DNA of 64,000 nucleotides from Natrinema salinisoli (GCF_020405205.1 NZ_CP084469.1:3286001-3350000); one strand, 5' to 3'. Counted from the first letter of the stretch, positions 8,466 through 17,527 are shown. A program made the numbers and translations. Notes: generated by a model not told the origin, from the letters alone.

Positions 8466-10532
8466 CTAGAGGTCCGTATCGCGAAGTTCGAGGTCCGCGA
8501 CGAGCTCGTAGGGGTGGGCGTCCTTGCGGATGCCGTCGAGGAGCATGAACGCCTGGCCGGGCTCCAAGAAGTGTTCGGTGACGACCTGCCCCAGCGGCGT
8601 GGGTTCGAAGCCGTCGATGAAGTCGTACTGGAGGAGTTTCCCGATGGCGTGTTTGGTGGGAACTTCACCGAGCATGCGGTCGTTGAGTGCTTTCGCTGCC
8701 TTTCCGCCGACCGTGATGTTCGCGAGGGTTTCTTCGACGGCGGCGGCCTCGTCGTAGTGGGTCATGACCGACTCCATCTCGCCTTTGAGGAGCTTGAACG
8801 CGACCTCGTCTTCGGTGCCCTCCATGGAGTTGTGGTAGACGGTGTCCGGTTCGACGAGGACGTACACTGTGCCCTTGTCGTGGTAGTCGGGCCGTCCCGC
8901 GCGGCCGAGCATCTGGTGGAACTCCTGGACCGAGAGCCACTCGATGCCCATCGCAAGCGAGTCGAAGATCACCTGCGAGGCGGGGAAGTCGACCCCCGCG
9001 GCCAGCGCGGCGGTCGTGACGACCGCCGACAGCTCCTGTTCGCCGAACTTGCGTTCGACCTCCTTCCGGCGCTTGTAGTCGAGGCCGGCGTGGTAGGGGG
9101 CGGCCGAGTAGTCGAGTTTCCGTGAGATCTCGTGACAGCGCCGCCGGGAGTTGGTGAAGATGATCGTCTGCCCGCGATACCCCTTCGAGGACTCGGTATC
9201 GAACTCGCGTCTGACCAGTTTGTTCTCGACTCGAACCTTCTCCTGACCGTCCGCGAAGGTGACGTGGCGCTCGATCGGCACCGGCCGCTCCTCGAACTCG
9301 ATGAGCGTCGCCTCGAGCGCTTCCGTGAGTTGTTCGGGGTTGCCGACGGTCGCCGAGAGGTAGACCCACTGCGCGCCGCCGTAGTCGTCCCGTCGCTTCG
9401 CCCGCTGCTCGCACGTGTATTTGAGCCGCGAAATCAGGCCGTCGAGTCGGTGGCCCCGATCCTCTTCCTTGAGGGTGTGGACCTCGTCGATGACGACGGT
9501 TCCGATGTCGCCCATGTCCTTGCCCGTTCGCAGGGCGTGGTCGATCCCCTCGTAGGTGCCGACGATGACGTCCGCGTTGGGGTCGAACCGCTCGCCCTCG
9601 TCGGCGACGCGGCTCGCACCCACGCGGATCGAGACGTCGACGAGGTGGCCGTACTCGTCCTGAAAGTCCTCGTACTTCTGGTTCGCCAGCGCTACGAGGG
9701 GAACGAGAAAGAGCATCGTTCCCTTGTTGTTCAACACGCGATTGATCCCCGCGAGCTCGCCGACCAGGGTCTTCCCGGTCGCCGTCGCGGAGACGACGAG
9801 CTGGTCGTCGCCGTCGAACAATCCGTGTTCGACGGAGAGGCTCTGGACCGGCAGCAGTGTATCGAACCGATCCTCGAGCAGGTCCTGTAACCCGGGATGC
9901 AGGTTCAGCGAGTCGGTCCGAACGGGATCGACCTCGTCGGTCGTCGCCGAGATGGTATCGAACTTCGTCAGATCGGGATCGAGCTGGCCCTTGAGCAGGT
10001 TGACGATTCGCTCGAGGTCCTGGACCTCCATCATGAGGTCCTCGAGTCGGTCTTTCGCGGCACCCGACACCTCGCCGCCGCCGGAAAAGGACAGCTGGCG
10101 CTCGAGTTCCTGGCGAGCGCAGTCCCGACAGATCCAGTCGTCGTCGTCCTTGACCGCGGTATCGGTCGTAATTGGCGAGTATCGCCCCGCAGCGGCGCAG
10201 TAGCGGCAGGTCCGGACGGTCTTGACTTTGTCCTCGAGCTGGTAGCCTGCGAGCATCTCCCGCAGGTCTCGCCGCCCCGCGGACGAGGTCTGCTCGGAGA
10301 TGCGGATACGCTTCGCTCGGCGGGCGAGCTCGATGAATTCGTCGGGCTGGCGCGGTTCTTCGCTCGAGCCCTCTTTCAGCCGGAACTTCGCGGGCCGGGG
10401 GCCGGCCGAGGTCTCGGAAAGCCCGAGTTTCGCCCGGAACAGCCGTTTGCCGTCACGTTCGACGACGATCAGATAGTCGTCGCCCGTCTCGTGACAGAAG
10501 ATCGTTTCGACCTGCTGGACCTGCTTCGACAC
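8466..10532 (-). CDS. DEAH-type superfamily 2 helicase (DUF5814-like N-terminus)
   Basis: A 688-residue SF2 helicase. The N-terminal region (1-100) is of the DUF5814 type. A zinc finger follows with cysteines at 109, 112, 135 and 138, then a coiled segment. The helicase core has Walker A SATATGKT (about 248-255), a DEVH motif II, an SAT motif III and a C-terminal domain ending motif VI QMLGRAGRP. Architecture resembles Hel308/Lhr-type enzymes, so a repair or replication-restart role is inferred. The frame is open 72 codons further but would enter the upstream binding-protein gene; the GTG at 10532 (MSKQVQ...) gives the expected family start. Confidence 0.85.
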   Translation of the reverse strand: MSKQVQQVETIFCHETGDDYLIVVERDGKRLFRAKLGLSETSAGPRPAKFRLKEGSSEEPRQPDEFIELARRAKRIRISEQTSSAGRRDLREMLAGYQLEDKVKTVRTCRYCAAAGRYSPITTDTAVKDDDDWICRDCARQELERQLSFSGGGEVSGAAKDRLEDLMMEVQDLERIVNLLKGQLDPDLTKFDTISATTDEVDPVRTDSLNLHPGLQDLLEDRFDTLLPVQSLSVEHGLFDGDDQLVVSATATGKTLVGELAGINRVLNNKGTMLFLVPLVALANQKYEDFQDEYGHLVDVSIRVGASRVADEGERFDPNADVIVGTYEGIDHALRTGKDMGDIGTVVIDEVHTLKEEDRGHRLDGLISRLKYTCEQRAKRRDDYGGAQWVYLSATVGNPEQLTEALEATLIEFEERPVPIERHVTFADGQEKVRVENKLVRREFDTESSKGYRGQTIIFTNSRRRCHEISRKLDYSAAPYHAGLDYKRRKEVERKFGEQELSAVVTTAALAAGVDFPASQVIFDSLAMGIEWLSVQEFHQMLGRAGRPDYHDKGTVYVLVEPDTVYHNSMEGTEDEVAFKLLKGEMESVMTHYDEAAAVEETLANITVGGKAAKALNDRMLGEVPTKHAIGKLLQYDFIDGFEPTPLGQVVTEHFLEPGQAFMLLDGIRKDAHPYELVADLELRDTDL

Positions 10533-10614
10533 GATACCCGATAGACGGGTGGCGTACTTGAGCGATTCGGACTCGGCCGTCTGTCGCGAACGATCGGAGA
10601 CGACGGTCGAACAG

Positions 10615-11730
10615 TTAGAAGTCGCCGTTGACGATGTCCCCGACCTGCTGGGGATCGTACAGCTTCTCGTCGACGTCGTAGAGCTGTTCGGCCGCGCGCT
10701 GCGTGACGACGAGGTTCGTGATCGGCCCCTGATAGAGCGGGCCGCCACGGTAGACGTCGTCGTTCTGGACCGCAGTCAGCTCGCGGGCAGTGTCGTCGTC
10801 TTCCATCTGCGAAACGATCTCGTCCTGGAACTCCGCGGCGGTTTTGGCTTCCTGACCGCGGAACAGGATGATCTCGGGATCGATATCGAGGAGCGTCTCG
10901 TAGTCGATCTTTCCGCGCGTGCTGTGGAAGTCTCGGACGTCCGTTTCGGCGAACGCGTCGTTGACCTTCAGGTCACGCCACTGCTTGAAACTCGTTCCGT
11001 CGCCGATCAGGTACGGGGAGAACGAACCCATATCGCTCTCGACGGCCCACATGATCGCGACGGTCGGTCGCTCGCCCTCCGGCGGGACGATATCCGCGAC
11101 GTTCGACTGGAACTCGTCGTGGAGGGAGACGAACTCCTCGTGTCGCTCGGTCTCCTGGAACACCTCGGCGAGCTTCCCGAACGCTTCGTACAGGGAGAGG
11201 TACGCATAGTCTTCGTGCCACGGGTAGCCGGTCGAAAAGATGCTGTTGCCGAAGAACGGCCCGATGTCGCGTTCGATGTCTTCGACGTCGCTTTCGCTGA
11301 CATCGTCGCCAAACCGGTTCGTCAGGAAGTTAGGATCGATGACGTGGACGTCGCCGTCGAGTTCGTAGAACGTCTCCGGATCGACACCGTCGTCCGAGAG
11401 CCGCGTCATACCGTCTTTGCTGACACTGACGTCGGGAATCTCGTCGTAATACTGCGTGTGGTATCGGGACGGCAGCCAGACTCCGTCGGGCGGCTCCTGT
11501 CCCAGCGCGATTCCCATATCGGCCCAGCTGCCGTTATTGGCGACCCACGTCTCCGGGACCTCGGGGAACTCGACTTCTCCGACCGGCTCCATCGTCACCG
11601 TGTACGATTCGCCGTCCGATGACCCGCCCTCGCTTCCCCCACCAGTACAGCCGGCTAGCACGCCCATACCGGCGATCGCACTGCTCGTTTGAATGACGTC
11701 TCGCCTCGTCCAGTTCCGTTCGTCGGTCAT
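10615..11730 (-). CDS. Fe(III)-siderophore ABC transporter substrate-binding lipoprotein
   Basis: The extracytoplasmic receptor of a FecBCDE/BtuFCD-type importer. The signal contains a twin-arginine (TRRDV) and a lipobox ending LAGC, so it is a Tat-exported, lipid-anchored protein. A Gly/Ser/Glu linker follows, then a two-lobed helical-backbone domain of about 330 residues. An ATG (11730) and a GTG just before it (11733) are both possible starts; ATG is preferred. It has its own TATA box and a perfect iron-type operator directly upstream, and lies after the ATPase and permease genes on the same strand. The ligand is probably a ferric siderophore, inferred from operator and family. Confidence 0.88.
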   Translation of the reverse strand: MTDERNWTRRDVIQTSSAIAGMGVLAGCTGGGSEGGSSDGESYTVTMEPVGEVEFPEVPETWVANNGSWADMGIALGQEPPDGVWLPSRYHTQYYDEIPDVSVSKDGMTRLSDDGVDPETFYELDGDVHVIDPNFLTNRFGDDVSESDVEDIERDIGPFFGNSIFSTGYPWHEDYAYLSLYEAFGKLAEVFQETERHEEFVSLHDEFQSNVADIVPPEGERPTVAIMWAVESDMGSFSPYLIGDGTSFKQWRDLKVNDAFAETDVRDFHSTRGKIDYETLLDIDPEIILFRGQEAKTAAEFQDEIVSQMEDDDTARELTAVQNDDVYRGGPLYQGPITNLVVTQRAAEQLYDVDEKLYDPQQVGDIVNGDF

Positions 11731-11733
11731 CAC

Positions 11734-11753
11734 TTTTTAGGCTAGCCTAAAAA
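11734..11753. promoter_or_regulatory. Perfect palindromic operator, DtxR/IdeR type
   Basis: A 20-base perfect inverted repeat, TTTTTAGGCTAGCCTAAAAA, whose core matches the classical DtxR-box half sites (TTAGG...CCTAA). It sits between the TATA box (about 11754-11760 on the minus strand) and the start codon of the binding-protein gene, so a bound repressor would block initiation. The half site TTTAGG-N4-CCTAAA recurs before the permease gene. Confidence 0.85.
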
Positions 11754-11783
11754 TATAAAATCCTTCCGACTGCCGACGGCCGG

Positions 11784-12641
11784 TCACCGGTCCGGAAGCG
11801 CTCGTTTGGGGAGCACCTGCAGTTCGGGCTCGTATTCGACGGTGGCTTCGACCCCGAAGACGTCGGCGAGTAGCTGTTCGGTCACGACCTCTTCGGGCGG
11901 TCCCCAGTCGTACAGTTCACCGTCACGCATCGCGACCAGATAATCCGCAAAGCGAGCGGCTTGCGAGATATCGTGGAGGATGACGGCCACCGTGACTCCC
12001 TTCCGTTCGTTGAGTTGGCGGATCGTCTCGAGGACGCGAAACTGGTGGTGGACGTCGAGGAAGGTCGTCGGCTCGTCGAGCAACAGGACGTCGGTGTCCT
12101 GTGCTAACACCATGGCGATCCACGCGAGCTGTTTCTGGCCACCGCTCAGTTGGCCGAGTTCGGCGTCGCGGAGCTCTTCGATCCCCGCCAGTTCGATGGC
12201 GCGTTCGACCGCCGCGTGATCCTCGTCGCTGACGCCGTCGAAGAAGCCCCGGTAGGGGTAGCGGCCGTGATAGACGAGGTCCTCGACCGAGATCGAGCTC
12301 AGCGAGTCGTTCTCCTGCGAGAGGACGCCCAGTTCGCGCGCCAGCTCCTTCTGACTGAACGAATCGAGATCGCTGCCGTGGATTTTGACCGTCCCCGCGT
12401 CCGGCTCGAGGTGGTTCGAGAGCGCCTTCAGGAGCGTACTCTTCCCGCTGCCGTTCGGACCGACGAGTGCGGTCACTGCCTCCTCGGGAATGTCGAGGCG
12501 CGCACAGTCGACGACGGTTTCCTCGCTCGTCGGATAACTGAGCTCGAGGCTGTCGCCGACCAGTGCGCTGTCGACTGCGACGCCGTTGTCGTCAGTGATT
12601 CGTTCTTGCCCTCGGTCCGCGTCTCCCTGTGTGCGTGCCAT
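11784..12641 (-). CDS. Iron/siderophore ABC transporter ATPase
   Basis: A 285-residue FecE/BtuD-type ATPase that powers uptake through the adjacent permease. It has Walker A GPNGSGKST (about residue 60), signature LSGGQKQ (about 163), Walker B VLLLDEPT and a switch histidine (VILHD). The first 40 residues are an acidic extension seen in haloarchaeal members. Its start overlaps the permease stop (TAATG), so the two are translationally coupled and transcribed from the promoter at 13756-13780. Confidence 0.93.
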   Translation of the reverse strand: MARTQGDADRGQERITDDNGVAVDSALVGDSLELSYPTSEETVVDCARLDIPEEAVTALVGPNGSGKSTLLKALSNHLEPDAGTVKIHGSDLDSFSQKELARELGVLSQENDSLSSISVEDLVYHGRYPYRGFFDGVSDEDHAAVERAIELAGIEELRDAELGQLSGGQKQLAWIAMVLAQDTDVLLLDEPTTFLDVHHQFRVLETIRQLNERKGVTVAVILHDISQAARFADYLVAMRDGELYDWGPPEEVVTEQLLADVFGVEATVEYEPELQVLPKRALPDR

Positions 12642-13750
12642 TATAGTTCACCCATCGACTGCTGTTGGCGCATCAGATAGAGGAAGTACGGGCCGCCGAT
12701 CAGGCCGGTGACGACGCCGACGGGCATCTGCGTTCCCCCCAGCGCAAGCCGCGCGCCGACGTCGGCGGTCACCATCAGCGCGGGGCCGGCGAAGACGCAG
12801 CCGACCATCAGCCGTCGGTAGTCGCCCCCGACCGTGTTCCGGACGATGTGGGGGACGACGAGACCGAAGAAGCTGACGACGCCCGCGACGGCGATCGCGG
12901 CACTCGCGGCCAGAATGGCGACCGCCGAGAGGGAAAACCGGACCCGTTCGACGCGCATCCCGAGCGAACGGGCGGTGTTCTCGCCCAACATCAGGACGTT
13001 CAACTGGCGCGCACCGGCGAGTGCGATCGCGATCGAGACGGCCGCCGGCAGGACCGCGATACGGACTTCCTCCCAGCCGGTGCCGGTGAGCGAGCCCGTG
13101 ATCCAGGCGATCGCCGTCTGTACGACGCCCAGATCGTCCGCGAAGAAGAACAGCCCCTGCTGGAGCGACTGGAAGACCATGTTGACGATCACGCCCGCGA
13201 GGACGAGCCGGACGGGGCTCGTGCCGCCTTTCCAGGCGATCGTATAGACGATCGCGAACGCGAGCGTCCCACCCAGCGCGGCGATCAGCGGCAAAAACGG
13301 CGTGAGGCCGCTGAAGACGACCAGCGTCGCCAGAACGGCGAACCCCGCACCGGAGCTGACCCCCAGCACGAACGGACTCGCCAGCTCGTTGCGCGTCACG
13401 GCCTGGAAGACGGCACCGGAGACCGCGAGCGTCGCACCGGTGATGATCGCGACGAACACCCGCGGTAGTCGGAGATTCCAGACGACGACGCTCTCGGTAC
13501 TCATCTCCGGTCGCTCCGTCCCGAACAGGAACGACGACCAGGCGTCGAGGTTGAAGACTACGTCGGGGTTGAAGACCGCCGTCCAGGCCTCGCGGAACGT
13601 CATCGAGTATTCCCCGAAACTCACCTGCACGAGGCCGGCGGCGATGGTAACGACCATGCTTGCCAGACAGAAGAGGACGAGCGTCCCCGTGACCCATCCC
13701 TCCCGCTTCCGGGTGGATACGCGTTCCCCTACTGACTGCGATTCTGCCAT
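12641..13750 (-). CDS. FecCD family iron/siderophore permease
   Basis: A 369-residue permease with about ten membrane helices. The FecCD signature runs through 'RLPRVFVAIITGATLAVSGAVFQAVTRN' and the C-terminal 'FFGLVVPHIVR' motif that docks the ATPase. It probably works as a homodimer. It is the first gene of the permease-ATPase pair and carries an operator of the same TTTAGG-N4-CCTAAA type just before its ATG, implying metal-dependent repression of the whole importer. Confidence 0.93.
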   Translation of the reverse strand: MAESQSVGERVSTRKREGWVTGTLVLFCLASMVVTIAAGLVQVSFGEYSMTFREAWTAVFNPDVVFNLDAWSSFLFGTERPEMSTESVVVWNLRLPRVFVAIITGATLAVSGAVFQAVTRNELASPFVLGVSSGAGFAVLATLVVFSGLTPFLPLIAALGGTLAFAIVYTIAWKGGTSPVRLVLAGVIVNMVFQSLQQGLFFFADDLGVVQTAIAWITGSLTGTGWEEVRIAVLPAAVSIAIALAGARQLNVLMLGENTARSLGMRVERVRFSLSAVAILAASAAIAVAGVVSFFGLVVPHIVRNTVGGDYRRLMVGCVFAGPALMVTADVGARLALGGTQMPVGVVTGLIGGPYFLYLMRQQQSMGEL

Positions 13751-13755
13751 TGCCG

Positions 13756-13771
13756 TTTAGGTATCCCTAAA
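13756..13771. promoter_or_regulatory. Second DtxR-type operator (TTTAGG-N4-CCTAAA)
   Basis: The sequence TTTAGGTATCCCTAAA lies five bases before the permease ATG and beside a TATA-like stretch (about 13772-13780, minus strand). Half-sites and the N4 spacer match the operator at 11734-11753, so the two promoters of the importer form one regulon, probably iron- or manganese-responsive. Confidence 0.8.
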
Positions 13772-13876
13772 ATACGTATAGAAGTTGCGATTGTCGGATC
13801 GGGTGCCTCCGCCGACCGAGAGCGGGCGGCTGTCCCCCCTCGATCCGGCACACGGCTACCGACCGAGCGAGTGCCG

Positions 13877-14242
13877 TTACTCGAGCAGTTGGATCTCGTC
13901 GTCCCCGTTCGGAACGGCACAGATGAACGCACCGGGCTCGTCGCCCTCGTTGCGGTACCAGTGGACCGTGCCCGCGGGGATGAGCAGCGAGTCACCGGCT
14001 TCGACCTCGTACTCCTCGTCCCCTACCCCGACCGTGTACTCGCCCGCGAGGACGTACTGTTCGTGTTCGACCTCGTTGGTGTGTTCCGGGACGGCGGCAT
14101 CGGGCTCGAGGACGAACCGCCGGATCGCGACGTTCGGCGCGCCGTGGTCGTCGGCGATCAGGACGCCCTTCTCGAGGCCGTCGGCGGCGTCGACCGTCTC
14201 GTACTCGATCTCGTCGGCGCGTCGCAACACAGGCTCGGTCAT
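13877..14242 (-). CDS. Cupin domain protein
   Basis: A 121-residue single-domain cupin. Motif 1 reads PEHTNEVEHEQYVLAGEYTVG, giving His, Glu and His/Gln ligands, and motif 2 reads AGDSLLIPAGTVHWYRN, giving the last histidine, so a metal-binding beta-barrel is likely. The frame extends 18 codons upstream, but MTEPVLRR at 14242 is the natural family start. The substrate cannot be read from sequence. It stands between the iron importer and a cold-shock gene without obvious coupling. Confidence 0.85.
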   Translation of the reverse strand: MTEPVLRRADEIEYETVDAADGLEKGVLIADDHGAPNVAIRRFVLEPDAAVPEHTNEVEHEQYVLAGEYTVGVGDEEYEVEAGDSLLIPAGTVHWYRNEGDEPGAFICAVPNGDDEIQLLE

Positions 14243-14308
14243 ACCGGATGTGGGCGTCGGATCTACAAAACCGTCCGGGTCGGACGCCGGCAGCACGGTG
14301 TTCCTTCC

Positions 14309-14428
14309 CTACGCCGTCCGCCGAAGTTCCGTGAGAAGATACCGGAGTCTGCCGACGATACCACAGATGAGAACGAGATTGAACGCGATAACGAAGAGCT
14401 CCGGGATTCCGATCGCAAGCATAGTCAT
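14309..14428 (-). CDS. Tiny membrane protein (39 residues)
   Basis: A frame starting at ATG (14428) encodes a single hydrophobic helix (about residues 2-27, LAIGIPELFVIAFNLVLICG) followed by a short basic tail ending RRTA. This is the topology of a small single-pass membrane protein with a cytoplasmic basic end. A second ATG two codons later is possible. It has no recognisable family, and the short length leaves chance open. Confidence 0.45.
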   Translation of the reverse strand: MTMLAIGIPELFVIAFNLVLICGIVGRLRYLLTELRRTA

Positions 14429-14578
14429 AAAATAATCTCCCAGCCGTTGGATATGTAGCAGTATTGATTTTCTACTCACCAAGGGTCGATAGCGTTGCGT
14501 TCGTCGCCGACGACGGCGCTGTCGCTCGGGAGTGGTAAAATACTGCAGTCAAGTGCCGATACCGTTACGAATTCCGCC

Positions 14579-14773
14579 TTACAGGCGCTCGACGTTCGTC
14601 GCGCGCGGGCCCTTGGGGGCCTGCTCGATGTCGAACTCGAGCTCCTGTCCTTCTTCTAGGTCGGGGCCGCCGATGTCTTCCATGTGGAAGAACACGTCGT
14701 CGTCCGCGTCCTCAGTCTCGATGAATCCGTAGCCGCCAGTGTCGTTGAAGAAATCAACGGTTCCTTTCGCCAT
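14579..14773 (-). CDS. cspA: Cold-shock domain protein
   Basis: A 64-residue CspA-type OB fold that binds single-stranded nucleic acid. It has RNP1-like GGYGFIET and RNP2-like DVFFHMEDI, and the ending GPRATNVERL is typical of haloarchaeal cold-shock proteins. The MAKGTVDFF start at 14773 gives the standard length; the ten extra codons upstream in the frame are not needed. It is likely an RNA chaperone, often induced by cold or growth phase. Confidence 0.95.
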   Translation of the reverse strand: MAKGTVDFFNDTGGYGFIETEDADDDVFFHMEDIGGPDLEEGQELEFDIEQAPKGPRATNVERL

Positions 14774-14883
14774 TGCTTCTGAAGAGAAGCGCCAGGCAGA
14801 CATAAAGCCTGCGACTCGAGAATCGGTTCGAAAAGCGGATAGAACGGCGGTTCGCTGCCCAGCTATTCCCTGTGGGTGTCACC

Positions 14884-15102
14884 TCACACACTGTCGCCGC
14901 CCTCGAGTCGCTGGACCGAGATCGCGATGAAATAGACCAGCATGAACAGGAAGAACCCGCCGGACAGTCCGACGAGCTCGACGGTGCCGACTCCACCGGG
15001 GTTGAGTACGGCGAACGCCGTCATCCCGACGACGAATACCGCGATGATGAACGCCCCGACCCCGTAGTAGAAGCGCAGATCGGACTCGAAGAACGATCGC
15101 AT
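14884..15102 (-). CDS. Small two-helix membrane protein
   Basis: A 72-residue protein, MRSFFESDLRFYYGVGAFI..., with two hydrophobic helices (about 12-32 and 42-62) joined by a GGVGTVE turn, and a short acidic tail. The start at 15102 was chosen because the upstream 14 codons are Arg/Ser-rich and non-conserved looking. It resembles many uncharacterised haloarchaeal membrane proteins and no function can be assigned. It diverges from the Lrp-family regulator. Confidence 0.65.
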   Translation of the reverse strand: MRSFFESDLRFYYGVGAFIIAVFVVGMTAFAVLNPGGVGTVELVGLSGGFFLFMLVYFIAISVQRLEGGDSV

Positions 15103-15255
15103 AGGTGCGGTGTTTCGTCGGTACGACCAAAACGGTATCGACACGCTCGAGGCGGTCTGCTCACCGCGGTCGACGGGTCCGGATCCGGCGGTCGTCTCGC
15201 TCGGCTCGGTTCTGTCAGCCGAAGTTCCTTATAGCACTCCGAACAAACGACCCGT

Positions 15256-15720
15256 ATGACGGAGTACGAGCTCGACGCGGTCGATCGGGAAATCCTCTAC
15301 GCGTTACAGGAAGAGGCCCGGAACCTCTCCTCGAGCGAGATCGCCGAGCGGACCGAGGCGTCCTCGAGTACGGTTCGAAAGCGGATTCAGCGGCTGGAGT
15401 CGGAGGGGGTCATCAAGGGCTACAGCGCGAACATCGATTATACGGAGTCCGGCTATCCGATTCGAATGCTCTTGTTCTGTACGGCACCGATCCCGGAGCG
15501 GGGCGAATACATCGACGGGATTCTCGGTATTTCCGGCGTCGTGTCGGTCCAGGAGCTGGTAACGGGTGAGCGCAACCTCCTCGTGACGGTCGTCGGCGAA
15601 ACTGATAGGGATATCACGCCGATCGCCCAGGAGATTTCGGATATGGGGTTGACGATCACCGACGAAGTGCTCGTTCGCAGTCAACACTCGACGTCGTTCG
15701 ACGAATTTTCGTCGCAGTGA
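15256..15720 (+). CDS. Lrp/AsnC family transcriptional regulator
   Basis: A 154-residue regulator with an N-terminal winged helix-turn-helix (VDREILYALQEEARNLSSSEIAERTEASSSTVRKRI, about 8-45) and a C-terminal RAM/AsnC ligand domain (about 65-140). Such proteins form octamers and respond to amino acids or related small molecules. The target is unknown. It lies 313 bases upstream of the dab operon in the same orientation and is therefore one candidate regulator, though many Lrp genes are unlinked to their targets. Confidence 0.92.
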   Translation: MTEYELDAVDREILYALQEEARNLSSSEIAERTEASSSTVRKRIQRLESEGVIKGYSANIDYTESGYPIRMLLFCTAPIPERGEYIDGILGISGVVSVQELVTGERNLLVTVVGETDRDITPIAQEISDMGLTITDEVLVRSQHSTSFDEFSSQ

Positions 15721-16033
15721 ACTCGATGCCGCCAGCGATCTCTCTCTTCGACGGTGCGGCACGGACGCCGCTTGATTGACCTGATCCCCGCTGTTAGCAG
15801 CTCTGTCCCGATATCCGCCTGATTTCCGCCCGACTCTTCGGTCGTCTCCGCCTCCTCGCCTCAGCGAGTGTTATTCAGTACCAAACTAGATGTCGAACGT
15901 ATTGTTCGAATCGAAGCCTATAATAACCACTCTGTTCATATCTCGATTGAAGACGACCAGCTTTGCAAGTGTTGCCGCGAACGGCGCGCTGTGACAGGAC
16001 GACCCCTCGCTGGTCCGCGCGTGAAATCGAAGT
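15721..16033. other. Intergenic leader region of dabB
   Basis: This 313-base stretch has no credible gene. Its right half turns AT-rich and contains an inverted repeat and a TATA-like box (see 15893-15926), which would give a leader of about 85 bases before the dabB ATG. Confidence 0.5.
15893..15926 (+). promoter_or_regulatory. Candidate dabBA promoter with palindromic operator
   Basis: An inverted repeat TCGAAC-N5-GTTCGA (15893-15909) is followed eight bases later by the TATA-like CTATAATAA (15918-15926). A regulator at the palindrome would sit directly upstream of TBP/TFB. The distance to the dabB ATG (16034) predicts an unusually long leader for a haloarchaeon. The regulator is unknown. 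Confidence 0.4.
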
Positions 16034-17527
16034 ATGATCGATGACCCATCACTCGACGGCGACGTCGCACAACTCTCCGAACCGAGGCCACCGACTTCGT
16101 TCGTCCCGCGAGCGTCGACTTGGACGGTCTGGGCGCTCTTTCTGTGCAGCGTCGGGGTACTCGCCCTGACGATCCGAAGCGGAGCCGGGTGGGAGCTTTC
16201 GGACCTCCTGCGAGTCGACGGGCTGACAGCGATCATGTGGGTCGTGGTCACCTTCTTCAGCGGGATCGTCCACAGTTACTCCCGACGATACATGGCGGGC
16301 GACCGCGCTATCGATCGGTTCTACGGCCGCGTCTTCGCGTTCACGCTCGTCGTCATGACGATGACCGCCGCGAATCATATCGCGCTGTTTGCGGCCGCGT
16401 GGCTGGCGATGGGCCTGGTGATGGCGTCGCTCATCGGACACGTCCGCGACTGGGCGCAGGCCCGGGCCGCCGCGGCGCTCGCTCGGCGGTACTTCCTCGC
16501 CAGTAGCGGACTGCTCGCAGCCGCGCTGGTCGCCCTGGCCTGGGCGACGGGGACGACCACCATCACCGGCATTCTCGAGGCCCTCGAGAGCGCGCCGAAA
16601 ACGGTCACGTTCGTCGCCGCCGTGGCGATCGTTCTCGCGGCGATCATCCAGTCCGCGCTCTTTCCCTTCCACAACTGGCTGCTGTCGTCGATGACCGCAC
16701 CGACGCCGGCCTCCGCCCTGATGCACGCCGGCTTCGTCAACGCGGGCGGTATCCTACTCACCAGGTTCGCGCCGCTGCTCGCCGACGAACTCGTCGTCAT
16801 GTCGGCGATCGTCCTCGTCGGCGCGTGCAGCGCCCTGCTCGGCCAGGCGATGGTGCTCGTCCAGCCGAACGTCAAACGCGAACTCGGCTGCTCGACCATG
16901 GCTCAGATGGGCTTTATGATACTGCAGGCCGGTCTCGGCTTCTTCGCCGCCGCGATCGCTCACCTCATCCTGCACGGCTTTTACAAGGCGTATCTCTTCC
17001 TGTCGTCGGGCGCGACCGTCGAGCAGACGGCACCCGGACACGCCGACCACACCCGACTCGGGTTCCCCGGCGTCGCCGTCAGCCTGCTCACGGCCGTCGG
17101 CGGCGGCGTTCTGTTCGGCGTCCTCACCGGGAAGGCGACCAGCCTCGCGTTGAACAGCGGCACCGTCCTGACGATCGTCGTCGTCCTGACGACGCTGACC
17201 GCTGCCCGCGACATCCTCCGACGGTCGACGCTACCGACGTCGGTTCGGTTCGTCAGCGTTCCGTTGATCGTCCTGCTCGCCATCGGCGGGTACGCCGTGC
17301 TGTTCAACGCCGTCTCGACGATGCTCTCGGGAGTGCCGATGACGTACGTGTCGACCGAGCTGACCGTCGCCCACTACCTCGCCGTCGCCCTGTTCGTCGG
17401 CTCCTATCTCGTGACCGAACTGGGCTGGCATCGCTCGAGCACCCGCCTCTACGTCTCGCTGCTGAACGTTTCGAAACCGGATCCGGCGACCATCCTTACC
17501 AACAAGGAGGAATACGATGACATCTGA
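16034..17527 (+). CDS. dabB: DabB, proton-conducting subunit of inorganic-carbon transporter
   Basis: A 497-residue NuoL/MrpA-like membrane protein with roughly 12-14 helices. The Proton_antipo_M core is recognisable: 'FHNWLLSSMTAPTPASALMHAGFVNAGGILL' and 'HLILHGFYKAYLFLSSG' contain the conserved His and Lys residues of the proton path. In DAB complexes (DabA plus DabB) the antiporter-like subunit couples ion flow to CO2 hydration and bicarbonate accumulation in the cytoplasm. It is shorter than a complex I NuoL and stands with dabA, not with nuo genes, which supports the assignment. It overlaps dabA by 11 bases. Confidence 0.9.
   Translation: MIDDPSLDGDVAQLSEPRPPTSFVPRASTWTVWALFLCSVGVLALTIRSGAGWELSDLLRVDGLTAIMWVVVTFFSGIVHSYSRRYMAGDRAIDRFYGRVFAFTLVVMTMTAANHIALFAAAWLAMGLVMASLIGHVRDWAQARAAAALARRYFLASSGLLAAALVALAWATGTTTITGILEALESAPKTVTFVAAVAIVLAAIIQSALFPFHNWLLSSMTAPTPASALMHAGFVNAGGILLTRFAPLLADELVVMSAIVLVGACSALLGQAMVLVQPNVKRELGCSTMAQMGFMILQAGLGFFAAAIAHLILHGFYKAYLFLSSGATVEQTAPGHADHTRLGFPGVAVSLLTAVGGGVLFGVLTGKATSLALNSGTVLTIVVVLTTLTAARDILRRSTLPTSVRFVSVPLIVLLAIGGYAVLFNAVSTMLSGVPMTYVSTELTVAHYLAVALFVGSYLVTELGWHRSSTRLYVSLLNVSKPDPATILTNKEEYDDI

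Noticed and set aside
10533..10748. A 72-codon N-terminal extension of the helicase
   Set aside because: It has Ser/Arg/Thr-rich shadow composition and overlaps the end of the binding-protein gene. GTG at 10532 gives the expected start.
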